From MWEH01 sp035409945 (GTDB taxonomy: Bacteria > Bacillota > Clostridia > Christensenellales > DTU072), in the NCBI GenBank assembly GCA_035409945.1, contig DAONQC010000001.1, positions 186,001 to 250,000 of the forward strand: a stretch of DNA of 64,000 nt, read 5' to 3'. Shown one piece after another: positions 1-9,215 of the stretch; position 1 is the first letter of the stretch; every line of letters starts with the position of its first letter. Position numbers and translations under genes: made by a program. The notes under the pieces were generated by a model that ran no database searches, was not told where the DNA came from, and saw nothing but the letters and a program-made list of their open reading frames with translations.

Positions 1-426
1 TTCGCTTGCAGCTGCTCTAAACGTGTCTGCAGCAGCTATTACAACACTTTTCCCTTGATTAACAAATAATCTTGCAAGCTTCCCTACTGCTGTGGTTTTC
101 CCAACCCCATTAACACCAGATATCATCAACACTAAAGGCATTGTATATTCCGGAATTATATAGTCTATACTTTCTAATAAAATCCTTTTTAGTTCATCTT
201 TGGCTTCAGCAGGTTTTGTTATTTTTTTCTTCGGTAAAATTGATTTTAACTCTTCTAATGTTTGTTCCGTCGCAGTAACTCCCATATCAGACGAAATCAT
301 GGCCATTTCTAAATCATCATAGAAGTTCTCATCTAATTCCTTAGCTCTAAACGCTTCAAAAAACTTCCTTCCCATGTTTTCACGCGTTTTTTTAAGCCCC
401 TCTTTTAATTTGTTAAAGAAACTCAT
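1..426 (-). CDS. ftsY: Signal recognition particle receptor FtsY (5' part, cut by window edge)
   Basis: FtsY is the membrane-associated GTPase that receives Ffh-SRP-ribosome complexes and hands nascent membrane proteins to SecYEG. About 142 N-terminal residues are visible: the helical N domain followed by the G1 P-loop GVNGVGKTT and the start of the G domain (AADTFRAAA, the G2 region). The acidic A domain seen in E. coli is absent, so the protein starts at the NG core, as is usual in Clostridia. The ATG at 426 directly abuts the stop codon of smc (427-429), so the two are cotranscribed in the conserved rnc-smc-ftsY order. The rest of the gene lies to the left of the window. The SRP RNA partner is encoded near 46.3 kb. 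Confidence 0.95.
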   Translation of the reverse strand, partial: MSFFNKLKEGLKKTRENMGRKFFEAFRAKELDENFYDDLEMAMISSDMGVTATEQTLEELKSILPKKKITKPAEAKDELKRILLESIDYIIPEYTMPLVLMISGVNGVGKTTAVGKLARLFVNQGKSVVIAAADTFRAAASE

Positions 427-3400
427 TTATACCGCATCTCCTTGTTTTTTCTTTTCTCTCTTTTCGGCCTCCTCAATTTGTTTTGCAGCTTCTTCTAATT
501 TTACTTTTACCATTTTACTAACCCCTTTTTCCTGCATAGTAAAACCATATAAAGTATCGCATAGTGCCATTGTAGCCTTCCTATGTGTTACAACAACAAA
601 TTGGGATACATCCGAAAATTTATTTAAATATTGAGCAAACAGTCTAGCATTAGCTTCATCTAATGCAGAATCAATTTCGTCTAAAAAACTAAACGGCATT
701 GGATTCAATTTAGTTATTGCAAACAACAAAGCTATCGCCGTTAAGGCGCGTTCCCCTCCCGATAGTGGTGCTAGGGAAAGTAGCTTTTTGCCTGGAGGTT
801 GCGCTTGTATTTCTATACCTGCAGTTAAGGCACTCACACCTTGCTCTAATCTTAGTACAGCAGTACCGCCGCCAAATAGCTCTGCAAATGTTGTTTTAAA
901 GTTATCATTTATCTTCTTAAATGTGTCTATGAATTTAACTTCCATTTCTTTTGTTAAATCTGTGATTATGTTAACTAAGTCGGTTTCTGCCTTACTCAAA
1001 TCATCAAATTGTTCAACCATTTTTTCATAGCGCTCATTTTCTTGAATAAACTTTTCCTCTGCCAGCTCATTTACTAATCCTAACTTTTCAATAGAACGTC
1101 TAACTCTAGCTATACGCTCAAGCGCCTTCTGTATGTCATATTCCTTTTTTATAGCAGGTTTTTCTGCTACTTGCCAATATTCTTTAGCAGCAAGTTCATC
1201 ATATCCATATGTCTCTGATATCCTATTAGCAGTATTAGATAACTCAAGCATGATTTTTTCTAAGTTAGATTCTTCTTTTGCCTTCTTTTCCGATAACACA
1301 AGTTGTTGAGCATTTAAATCACTTTGTTCTGTTTGTATATTTTGTAAAATCGTGCTAATTTCATTTTTACGTACACCTAATGCACTTCTTTCTGCATTAA
1401 GTTGATCCAGTTTTTCTTGATCTATATCTACCAACTTTCTTTTATTAATCTTATTCTGCAAACTTTCAATTTCAGCATTTAACTTTGTATATTCGACTTT
1501 CAGCTCGATTTGCTCATTTTCAATGCTGCTGTATCTTTCATTGTTCGTTCTTATACTTTGCTCAAAATTCATAATCGATGCATTTAATGAGGCATATGAT
1601 TCTTTCAGGTTTGAAAGTTCAGACGCTAATTTATTTTTCTGTTCTCTATCCTTTACTAACTTATCCTTTGCATCGTTGATATAGTCATCTGCTGTAATTT
1701 TTTCATTTTGTGCAAAAATGCTACTTTCTTTTGTCGATTTAAGTAGCGTTGTAAGTTCATTAATTCTGTTGTTTTTTTGTATAAGGTCATTACTTAAACC
1801 AAACATTTCTTTATCTTTGTCATTAATATTTAACTCGAAATTATCTATATTTGATTTATTGGCTATAAGGTCTTTTTCTAATTGAAAACATCTAGCTTCA
1901 ACCACCTTTAAATGTTTTTGTAAATCTTCAGTTTCCGCATTATAGTCATCAATAACTAATTGTATTTCGTTATGATCTTTTTCTAATTTAGCTAATTTTT
2001 TTTCAAATTTTTCCAAATCACTTTCTGCAGATAAAAACCTAGATGATTTACTTTTTATAGATCCACCTGATATAGCGCCACTAGGTAAGAAAGCTTCCCC
2101 TTCGAGTGTGATTATTCTAAAGCCATAATTGAATTTTCTAGCAACATTCAAAGCAATGTCCTTATTTTCAACAATTATAGTTCTACCTAAAAAGCTCGAA
2201 ACAATAGCCGAAAACCGTGATTCATACTGAATTAATTCGGTTGCGCAACCTAATACCCCATTTTCTGAAAAAACACCATTATATTGTGCCGGTAAGGGAT
2301 TTGCTTTAACCGTAGTTAGTGGCAAAAATGTTGCTCGACCTAGGTTGTTCTTCTTTAGAACATCTATTAGATAAGAAGTTGCATATTCATCAGTAGTAAC
2401 TATGTTTTGAAGAGCATTCCCTAAAGCAACCTCTATTGCGATAACATATACATCGGGCACATTTATAATTTCGGCAAAAGTTCCTATTATCGACTCTTTT
2501 ACCTTTTCATCAGTTTGTTTCTTCGCCATTAATCCTTGAACTGCAAAATCATAATTATTATATGATTCAACCATTTCTTTCGTTGATTCAATTTTGAATG
2601 TAATACTATCAATTTCTTTTGATAATTGGTCTTTCTTATCGTTGAACGCTTTCAAATCAGACTGATTTTCTGCAATTTTAATACTAATCCTTTCTTTTTC
2701 TTTAATCTTTGTTTGCTGTTCGTCCAATAAAGTCTTATTTTCCGCCTGGCATTTATTAAGATCTGTAGCAATTAGAGCTTTTGCGTTATCTAAAATTGAT
2801 AATTCTTTTCTTAAATCCTTAACATCATCCTCTAGGAGTTTTAACTCTATTTGGTACTGCGCAACCAATGTATTAATTTCTCCTCGCTTATCGGCATTGG
2901 CTACCAGTAACTCTTGACTAAGTGCAATTGCGTCTTCTTGTTGACTTACTGATTTTTCCAAATCAGAATAATCTTTTTCAAGAATGGATAATTGTTCTTT
3001 AATTTCAATGATATTTTTCTCCAAAACAGATTTATCTTCTGTTGCGCCTATCGCACTTCTTGAAATATCTTTCATTAAAATTGTGTTAGAATCTGTTTTA
3101 GCTCGATTTCTATCCATAGCTTCATTAGCATGTTGAAGCTGAACAGACAAAAGATTGAATTCATTTTTAGCTTTTTCAGAAGCGAGCAAAAGATTTGTAA
3201 TTTCTTGATTTAGCTCATCACTTCTTTTATCAATATTATCTCTTTCCGCAAGCGTATTATCATGTTTTGTCCTTAAATCTTCAAGGCTATGCTTCTTTTG
3301 ATTTAAAAGTTCTTCTACTTTTTTTAATTCTGATTCTGCAGCAACTTTTGCCTCTTCACTATTTTCACATTGATAAAGATATAATGCGATTTCTTCTTCT

Positions 3401-4071
3401 TTAAGATTTTCTTTCAAACCTTTCATTTTGATAGCTTGTTTAGCTTCCTCTTCAAGAGGCCCAAGATTTGATTCGATTTCTTGCATAATATCATTAAGGC
3501 GTGACATGTTGTCGCGAGTTCTACCTAATTTACGCTCAGTATCTTCTTTCTCGTTCCGAATTTTGGTTATACCCGCGGCTTCTTCAAATACTAAACGTCT
3601 CTCTGTGGGTTTGGAATCCATTAAAGCGGTTATTTTACCCTGACCAATTATACTATATCCCTCTTTACCAGCACCTGTGTCACGAAATAGATTAACTACG
3701 TCTTTTAAAGGAACTTTTTGCCCGTTAATATAAGAGGAACTTGAATCTCCGCTTCGGTCTAATTTTCTAGTAATTACTAAATCATCAAATTCAATTGGAA
3801 AAATTCTCTTAGAATTATCTAAATACAGTGAAACCTCACAATATGAATGAGAACCTCTAGAAGCAGTTCCATTAAAAATCAAATCAGTGCTTTTACTTAT
3901 CCTTAATTCTGTCGGTTTTTGTTCACCTATAACCCATCTAACAGCATCAACCACATTAGACTTACCACAACCATTAGGACCGACAATAGCAGTTACACCA
4001 GAATCAAAATTAATTTCCGTTCTATCCGCAAAGGATTTAAACCCTTGTAATACTATTTTGTATAGATTCAA
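427..4071 (-). CDS. smc: Chromosome segregation protein SMC
   Basis: SMC is the ATPase core of the bacterial condensin (SMC-ScpA-ScpB) that compacts chromosomes and aligns the arms. The 1214-residue length is typical. Walker A (GPNGCGKS) is at residues 31-38. Long coiled-coil arms flank a globular hinge at roughly residues 520-640. The C-terminal head carries the ABC signature LSGGER and the Walker B/D-loop stretch FLDEIDSALDEAN. A Lys/Glu-rich tail follows the head. It lies between rnc and ftsY, and its stop codon abuts the ftsY start. Family assignment is essentially certain; no key residue appears to be missing. Confidence 0.97.
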   Translation of the reverse strand: MNLYKIVLQGFKSFADRTEINFDSGVTAIVGPNGCGKSNVVDAVRWVIGEQKPTELRISKSTDLIFNGTASRGSHSYCEVSLYLDNSKRIFPIEFDDLVITRKLDRSGDSSSSYINGQKVPLKDVVNLFRDTGAGKEGYSIIGQGKITALMDSKPTERRLVFEEAAGITKIRNEKEDTERKLGRTRDNMSRLNDIMQEIESNLGPLEEEAKQAIKMKGLKENLKEEEIALYLYQCENSEEAKVAAESELKKVEELLNQKKHSLEDLRTKHDNTLAERDNIDKRSDELNQEITNLLLASEKAKNEFNLLSVQLQHANEAMDRNRAKTDSNTILMKDISRSAIGATEDKSVLEKNIIEIKEQLSILEKDYSDLEKSVSQQEDAIALSQELLVANADKRGEINTLVAQYQIELKLLEDDVKDLRKELSILDNAKALIATDLNKCQAENKTLLDEQQTKIKEKERISIKIAENQSDLKAFNDKKDQLSKEIDSITFKIESTKEMVESYNNYDFAVQGLMAKKQTDEKVKESIIGTFAEIINVPDVYVIAIEVALGNALQNIVTTDEYATSYLIDVLKKNNLGRATFLPLTTVKANPLPAQYNGVFSENGVLGCATELIQYESRFSAIVSSFLGRTIIVENKDIALNVARKFNYGFRIITLEGEAFLPSGAISGGSIKSKSSRFLSAESDLEKFEKKLAKLEKDHNEIQLVIDDYNAETEDLQKHLKVVEARCFQLEKDLIANKSNIDNFELNINDKDKEMFGLSNDLIQKNNRINELTTLLKSTKESSIFAQNEKITADDYINDAKDKLVKDREQKNKLASELSNLKESYASLNASIMNFEQSIRTNNERYSSIENEQIELKVEYTKLNAEIESLQNKINKRKLVDIDQEKLDQLNAERSALGVRKNEISTILQNIQTEQSDLNAQQLVLSEKKAKEESNLEKIMLELSNTANRISETYGYDELAAKEYWQVAEKPAIKKEYDIQKALERIARVRRSIEKLGLVNELAEEKFIQENERYEKMVEQFDDLSKAETDLVNIITDLTKEMEVKFIDTFKKINDNFKTTFAELFGGGTAVLRLEQGVSALTAGIEIQAQPPGKKLLSLAPLSGGERALTAIALLFAITKLNPMPFSFLDEIDSALDEANARLFAQYLNKFSDVSQFVVVTHRKATMALCDTLYGFTMQEKGVSKMVKVKLEEAAKQIEEAEKREKKKQGDAV

Positions 4072-4371
4072 AGCACACCTTCCAAAATTGCTAAAATAAT
4101 AAACTTATATAATTATATAAAAGTAACGAAAAAATGGCAAATGCTAAAGTGTACCGCACGCTATTATTACGGCAAGAAACATCTTATTACATACCTACTT
4201 ATAGTGAAAATTTAATTTTAACACCTGCCATTAATCAAACACCTGCTCAAACTTAAAAGCTTTCTTATTCTAGAATAACAAAGTTACATCTATTCAGAAC
4301 TTTATACTATTTATGATTTTTGTAGCCATAACTACCAATGTACATGTTAATTGATATTATCTAACTTAAAC
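4072..4371. other. Intergenic region without visible features (smc-rnc)
   Basis: About 300 AT-rich bases separate rnc from smc. I see no convincing ORF, no hairpin followed by a T-run and no clear tandem repeat here. In many Bacillota these two genes are adjacent or separated only by a few bases, so the spacing is larger than usual. A promoter for smc may lie inside but I could not pick one with confidence. Confidence 0.4.
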
Positions 4372-5031
4372 TCACACCTTCGTTAGAGCATCTTTTGAGG
4401 CTTTTTGTTCTGCCTGCTTTTTGGATTGTCCAGTTCCTAGCCCTAATGCTTTTCCATTGATAAAAAGTTGTGAGATGAAGCCTTCTATACATTTATCTGT
4501 GATAAATTTAATTTCCCAACTATTTTTAGCACACATCTCAAAAATACGAGATTTATAATCCGTCAGCTCTTCAATGTTATATTCTTTGTTTATATATTCA
4601 TCTAATAAGTCTATAACAATTTTTTTTGTAACATTGTAACTATTTGAATCAATATAAATTGCGCCAATGATACCTTCGAACAAATCTCCTTTTAACCTGT
4701 CACTGACAACACCTCTTAATGCTTCTCCAATTTGTAAATACTTCACCAAATCTAATTTATTAATAATTTTTGCAAAAAGTCTAGCAGACACTAATACAGC
4801 TTTTATTTTAGATAATTCTCCTTGATTAAGGTTGGGGTATTTTATGTATAAATACTCTGCCACAACTGCACCAATCAAGCTATCTCCGACAAATTCCAAT
4901 CGTTCATAGTCAGCTCGTTCATTAATGCATTCATTTGCATACGAACTATGTGTAAATGCTGTAATTAATAAATTCTTGTCCTGAAAAACATAATTAAGCT
5001 TTGACTCAATAGTTATAATATCGATTTCCAT
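4372..5031 (-). CDS. rnc: Ribonuclease III
   Basis: RNase III cleaves double-stranded RNA in rRNA precursors and antisense duplexes. The 219-residue protein has an N-terminal endonuclease domain with the family signature (YERLEFVGDSLIG, residues about 41-53, containing the catalytic Glu/Asp). The second acidic pair is in GDLFEGIIGAIYID. The C-terminal double-stranded RNA-binding domain ends in a basic GQSKKQAEQKASKDAL helix. It is upstream of smc and ftsY in the classical order. An acpP gene commonly sits just upstream in Bacillota, but none is found between rnc and plsX here. Confidence 0.96.
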   Translation of the reverse strand: MEIDIITIESKLNYVFQDKNLLITAFTHSSYANECINERADYERLEFVGDSLIGAVVAEYLYIKYPNLNQGELSKIKAVLVSARLFAKIINKLDLVKYLQIGEALRGVVSDRLKGDLFEGIIGAIYIDSNSYNVTKKIVIDLLDEYINKEYNIEELTDYKSRIFEMCAKNSWEIKFITDKCIEGFISQLFINGKALGLGTGQSKKQAEQKASKDALTKV

Positions 5032-5255
5032 ATCATATCTCCAAGCAAATATTTAAAATTTAACATACTTAAAAATTACTACTGATGTAATCCTTTATCT
5101 TTGCTACCATCAATATGGTAATAGTGAAGAAATTTACAAAATTTAGTTTTCCGTGGCATATGTACCGACCATTAGGGTATATAGTTACGAAAGGCTAACG
5201 TTGTTCTAGCATCTTTACTGACTCAGGGGTGAATATAGCTGCTAAGGCTTAAATA

Positions 5256-6257
5256 TTATTCCGATAAAATATTACTTACTTGAGTGATTACACCCTTTTC
5301 GGCGATGTTTACAGCCTGTAAAATGGCTGCACAAAAAGATTTTGCCATGCTCGAACCATGGGTTTTTATCACAAGCTTATCTAACCCTAACAATACTGCT
5401 CCCCCATTATCATTGTAGTCTAGTGTCCTTTTCATATCTTTAAATGCTGGTTTTAAGAGTAAGTAACCAATTTTAGCGCGTAAGCCATTTTTTAAAATGC
5501 TTTCTTTGATTAACTTTAAAATCATCAATGCGGTTCCTTCACTTGCCTTTAATGCTATATTTCCACTGAAGCCATCCGCCACAACAACATCTACCTCGCC
5601 AGACAATATATCTCTAGCTTCGATATTGCCTATAAAGTTAATTTTTTTGTTTTGTGATATTAATTCATATGCTTCTTGAATAACATTTGTCCCCTTACCA
5701 ACTTCGCGTCCATTGTTAAGTAAACCGACAGTAATATTTTGATTACCGCTAAGCGTTCTAGCATATGCAGTACCTATTAAAGCAAATTGGACTAACATTT
5801 CTGGCTTCACTTCGACATTTGCACCGCAATCAACTAGAATGACTTGCTTATTTCCAATTGCTGGCAAAACTGGAGCTAATGCAGGTCTAAAAACACCGGG
5901 GAGTCTTTTTAATAAAAGTGTTGAAGCAGTCAATACTGCTCCTGTACTACCTGCAGAAACAAAAACATCGCAGTCTGGAGTATCATTTAACAACTTCAAT
6001 CCTACTACGATGGAACTGTTTTTCTTTTTTCTAACGGCGATTGCTGGGGAGTCTTCGTTCGAAATGATTTCTGGCGCATCAACTACGGTTGTTCTATCCT
6101 TTTCATAGCTATATTTATGCAGCTCTTGATAAATTATTTCTTCCTTACCTACAAGTATAATATCAAAATCTTGCCTTGCTTGAAGGGCTAAGACAGCTCC
6201 TTTTATAGCTTCTACTGGACTATTATCACCACCAAATGCATCAAATACAATCTTCAT
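5256..6257 (-). CDS. plsX: Phosphate acyltransferase PlsX
   Basis: PlsX converts acyl-ACP and inorganic phosphate to acyl-phosphate, the donor for PlsY in bacterial phospholipid synthesis; it is a peripheral membrane enzyme. The 333-residue protein starts with the family motif DAFGGDNSP and continues with SAGSTGA and VDCGANVE, all typical of PlsX. It follows rpmF by 46 bp, the conserved rpmF-plsX pair of most bacteria, and is probably cotranscribed with it. The downstream fabD/fabG/acpP genes seen in many relatives are not present. Confidence 0.96.
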   Translation of the reverse strand: MKIVFDAFGGDNSPVEAIKGAVLALQARQDFDIILVGKEEIIYQELHKYSYEKDRTTVVDAPEIISNEDSPAIAVRKKKNSSIVVGLKLLNDTPDCDVFVSAGSTGAVLTASTLLLKRLPGVFRPALAPVLPAIGNKQVILVDCGANVEVKPEMLVQFALIGTAYARTLSGNQNITVGLLNNGREVGKGTNVIQEAYELISQNKKINFIGNIEARDILSGEVDVVVADGFSGNIALKASEGTALMILKLIKESILKNGLRAKIGYLLLKPAFKDMKRTLDYNDNGGAVLLGLDKLVIKTHGSSMAKSFCAAILQAVNIAEKGVITQVSNILSE

Positions 6258-6303
6258 TCATCTATAATTAAAAAATAAGGAAGGATTATCCTCCCTTTTG
6301 TTC

Positions 6304-6492
6304 TTATTCAGCTTTTTCTGTTTTTACAACCACTGGTTTTCCTTTATAGTAACCGCAGTGTGGACATACTTTATGTCCTTCGATCAGCTCTCTACAATTT
6401 GAGCAAGGAGATAAATTTGGACTCTCTAACTTCCAATTTGCTGCTCTTTTATTTCTTCTTTGTTTTGAAACTTTACTTTTTGGGACGGCCAT
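6304..6492 (-). CDS. rpmF: 50S ribosomal protein L32
   Basis: L32 is a small basic protein of the large ribosomal subunit. The 62 residues begin with the family start MAVPKSKVSKQRRNKR and carry a CxxC...CxxC zinc ribbon (CSNC and CPHC), so this is the zinc-binding form rather than the zinc-independent paralogue found in some Bacillota. A strong ribosome-binding site (AAGGAGG on the minus strand) is just upstream of the ATG. The DUF177 (YceD) gene that commonly precedes rpmF is absent; ackA is directly upstream. Confidence 0.97.
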   Translation of the reverse strand: MAVPKSKVSKQRRNKRAANWKLESPNLSPCSNCRELIEGHKVCPHCGYYKGKPVVVKTEKAE

Positions 6493-6632
6493 TTCACACC
6501 TCCTTTAATTAACTAAATCATTATACATAACCACATAAATCATGTCAAACCTTTATTTGCGACCTGTTATCTTAATTATCACGATTTTTTGTGGCAATAT
6601 ATTCAACATACGTAAAACACGAATGTTAAACG

Positions 6633-7835
6633 TTATCTTTTGTTTTCTAAAGCAATTCTTTTAGCATCGCGCGCTATTACAAGCTCTTCATTTGTAGGTA
6701 TAACCAATACTTTAACCCTACTATTTTCAGCGGTTAAATCTGCAAACTTACCTTTAACTTCTTCATTTTTAGCATAGTCAAAATACACACCAAATGCTTC
6801 TAAACCTTGCATTATATCTTTCCTTGAAGAAACTGAATTCTCTCCAATACCCCCAGTAAACACTATGCAATCTAAGCCACCCAAGGCGGCAGTATATGCA
6901 CCTATATATTTTTTTATACGATACGCAAACATATTACAGGCCAGCTGAGCATGATAGTCACCACCACGTGCTTTTTCCACTACATCTCTGTTGTCGCTAT
7001 ATCCACAAACACCTAAAAAACCACATTCTTTATTTAAGTAAGTAACCACTTCTTCTGCAGTTTGGTTCTTCTTTTTTGCTAAATAAGCTATTGCCGCTGG
7101 ATCTATATCACCACTTCTAGTTCCCATAACAAGGCCTTCAAGAGGTGTTAATCCCATCGTAGTATCTATACACTTGCCATCACGAATCGCTGCAAGAGAG
7201 CTTCCATTACCAAGGTGACAAGTTATAATTTTTGAATCTTTTTTATTATCTAAGTATTTAATAGCTTCGCCAGATACATATCTATGACTGGTCCCATGAA
7301 ATCCATATCTTCTTAATTGATACATTTCATAATCCTCATACTTTATCGCATACATATATGCGTGAGGTGGCATTGTTAAATGAAATGATGTATCAAACAC
7401 AGCAATATTTGGTGTCTTTGGCATTAGTTTCATGCAAATTGCCATACAGCTTATGTTCGCAGGCATGTGCAGCTCTCCTAAAGGTGCATTTCTTTTGCAG
7501 ATTTTTAATACATCTAGCGTTACTAACACACTTTCACTAAAATCTTCTGCGCTATGTAAAACTCTATGTCCAATTGCCATTATCTCATCCATAGACTTAA
7601 TTATTCCGTATTCAGGATCCACTAAAGACTTAATAACTAATTCAAAAGCTGCTGTATGATCTTTTAAATCTGCTTTTTTGATTAATTTTTTACCATTTTG
7701 GCATTCTTGTTTAATAGAAGAACCTTCTAATCCAATTCTATCTACTATACCTTTGCCAATTGTATTTTCATTATCGGCGTCAATAATTTGGTATTTAATA
7801 GAAGAACTTCCTGCATTAACAACTAATATTTTCAT
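6633..7835 (-). CDS. ackA: Acetate kinase
   Basis: Acetate kinase transfers phosphate between acetyl-phosphate and ADP, giving ATP and acetate in fermentation. The 400-residue protein shows the acetokinase start (KILVVNAGSSSIKY), the second signature (HGTSHRYVS), the GNGSSLAAI loop, and TGGIGENS near the C-terminus. It lies 52 bp downstream of pta on the same strand, so the two form the usual acetyl-CoA-to-acetate operon. Length and motifs are normal. Confidence 0.97.
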   Translation of the reverse strand: MKILVVNAGSSSIKYQIIDADNENTIGKGIVDRIGLEGSSIKQECQNGKKLIKKADLKDHTAAFELVIKSLVDPEYGIIKSMDEIMAIGHRVLHSAEDFSESVLVTLDVLKICKRNAPLGELHMPANISCMAICMKLMPKTPNIAVFDTSFHLTMPPHAYMYAIKYEDYEMYQLRRYGFHGTSHRYVSGEAIKYLDNKKDSKIITCHLGNGSSLAAIRDGKCIDTTMGLTPLEGLVMGTRSGDIDPAAIAYLAKKKNQTAEEVVTYLNKECGFLGVCGYSDNRDVVEKARGGDYHAQLACNMFAYRIKKYIGAYTAALGGLDCIVFTGGIGENSVSSRKDIMQGLEAFGVYFDYAKNEEVKGKFADLTAENSRVKVLVIPTNEELVIARDAKRIALENKR

Positions 7836-7887
7836 ACTAACTCCTTACTCTAAATTCATATTTCATCGACTAAATACATACACTGTT

Positions 7888-8889
7888 TTAATTTGAAAGC
7901 TGAAGAACTGTTATTGCAACTGCTCCTATTATATCGTCAACAGTACAACCTCTTGACAAGTCATTAACAGGTTTTGCAAGTCCTTGACATATCGGTCCAA
8001 TTGCTTCGGCACCGCCTAAGCGTTGAGCCATTTTATATCCAATGTTACCTGATTGTAAATCTGGGAATATTAAAACATTAGCACATCCAGCGACGGTGCT
8101 ACCAGGAGCTTTGAGTTTGGCAACCGAAGGAACCAATGCAGCGTCAAGCTGAAACTCACCATCAACATCAAAATCAAGATTCATAGATTGAAGCTTTTTA
8201 GTGGCATCAATTACTTTATCAACAAGTGGATGTGAAGCACTACCCTTGGTAGAGAAAGATAACATAGCTACTTTTGGCTCAGAAATAGATGCAATTTTAC
8301 GCGCACTCTCGGCGGCACTTATAGCAATATCAACAAGTTGATCTGAAGTAGGATCAGGTATAACACCGCAATCGGAAAAGATCATAACGCCTTCTTGTCC
8401 ATATGGCGAACCAGCAGGCAGTGCAATAAGGAAGAAACTTGATACTGTCTTAAGTCCGCTTTTCATTTTAATTATTTGTAATGCTGGTCTTAAAACATCG
8501 CTAGTGGCGTTAATTGCTCCAGCAACCATACCATCTGCATCTCCATTTTTAATCATTAAACAGCCGTAATATAAATTGTTATTTACGACTAAATCCCTAG
8601 CAGCATTTATTGATAATCCTTTCTCCTTTCTTAATTCATACAATAAATTGATATATTCTTCTGTTTTTGATGAAGTATGCGGATCTATAATTTCCACACC
8701 ATTTAATGAATTCGGCTCAGCTATTGACAGTATTTTTTCTATATTACCGAGTAATGTAAGTTTGGCCATTTGTGTTTTATTGATGAGTTCCGCAGCACGA
8801 ATCACTCTAGGCTCTTCACCCTCAGCAAGAACTATATGACGATACATTTTAGTAGCTTTCGCCTTAATTTGCTCCATAAGTTTTGACAT
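7888..8889 (-). CDS. pta: Phosphate acetyltransferase
   Basis: Pta swaps CoA for phosphate on acetyl-CoA to form acetyl-phosphate, the substrate of the downstream acetate kinase. At 333 residues it is the short form without the DRTGG regulatory domain. Typical segments are VAGAINATSDVLRPALQI, DCGVIPDPTSDQL, AMLSFSTKGSASHP and GCANVLIFPDLQSGNIGYK. A Shine-Dalgarno-like GAAGGAGG lies just upstream of the ATG. The pta-ackA pair supplies substrate-level ATP, and the divergent neighbour tmcAL uses acetate. Confidence 0.96.
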   Translation of the reverse strand: MSKLMEQIKAKATKMYRHIVLAEGEEPRVIRAAELINKTQMAKLTLLGNIEKILSIAEPNSLNGVEIIDPHTSSKTEEYINLLYELRKEKGLSINAARDLVVNNNLYYGCLMIKNGDADGMVAGAINATSDVLRPALQIIKMKSGLKTVSSFFLIALPAGSPYGQEGVMIFSDCGVIPDPTSDQLVDIAISAAESARKIASISEPKVAMLSFSTKGSASHPLVDKVIDATKKLQSMNLDFDVDGEFQLDAALVPSVAKLKAPGSTVAGCANVLIFPDLQSGNIGYKMAQRLGGAEAIGPICQGLAKPVNDLSRGCTVDDIIGAVAITVLQLSN

Positions 8890-8931
8890 AAAAACCTCCT
8901 TCGATTAAAATTTGAATAATTTTTTATGTAT

Positions 8932-9100
8932 TTAAGCCTTCTTAACCTACTGAATAAACATACAAGGTTGAAAATGCATTAAAAAAGGCCATTAGATATT
9001 CATACTTGATTATTACATTATGCATTACAGCCTTCAGCATCACTGGATAAACATACAAAAAGTAGAGACATGTCAAAAAGGCTATATATACTTATAATAG
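8932..9100. repeat. Degenerate tandem duplication between pta and tmcAL (two copies, period about 93 bp)
   Basis: Two copies share an AAGCCTTC/CAGCCTTC start, a (G)ATAAACATACAA core (near 8952 and 9045) and a closing AAAAAGGC. The region is the divergent promoter area of pta (minus) and tmcAL (plus), so it contains no gene tail. The copies have drifted considerably; the alignment was done by eye. Confidence 0.6.
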
Positions 9101-9148
9101 ACAATACTGGTTTATAAAATAATATATGCTAGTTAATTTCTTTATGTA

Positions 9149-9157
9149 TGTTATAAT
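9149..9157 (+). promoter_or_regulatory. Extended -10 promoter for tmcAL
   Basis: TGTTATAAT matches the extended -10 form TGnTATAAT. No good -35 is seen at 17 bp, which is compatible with an extended -10 element. It lies about 60 bp upstream of the chosen tmcAL start. A second TATAAT is at 9093-9098 inside the duplicated region. Confidence 0.5.
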
Positions 9158-9215
9158 GAATATGTAAAAAAAGCAAGCAATTCATTTACTTGCAAGAAAA
9201 TGAGTGATTATGATT

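Noticed and set aside
5060..5290. Possible tail copy after plsX
   Set aside because: A short ATTACT...GATG(T)AAT similarity at about 190 bp spacing is too weak against the AT-rich background.
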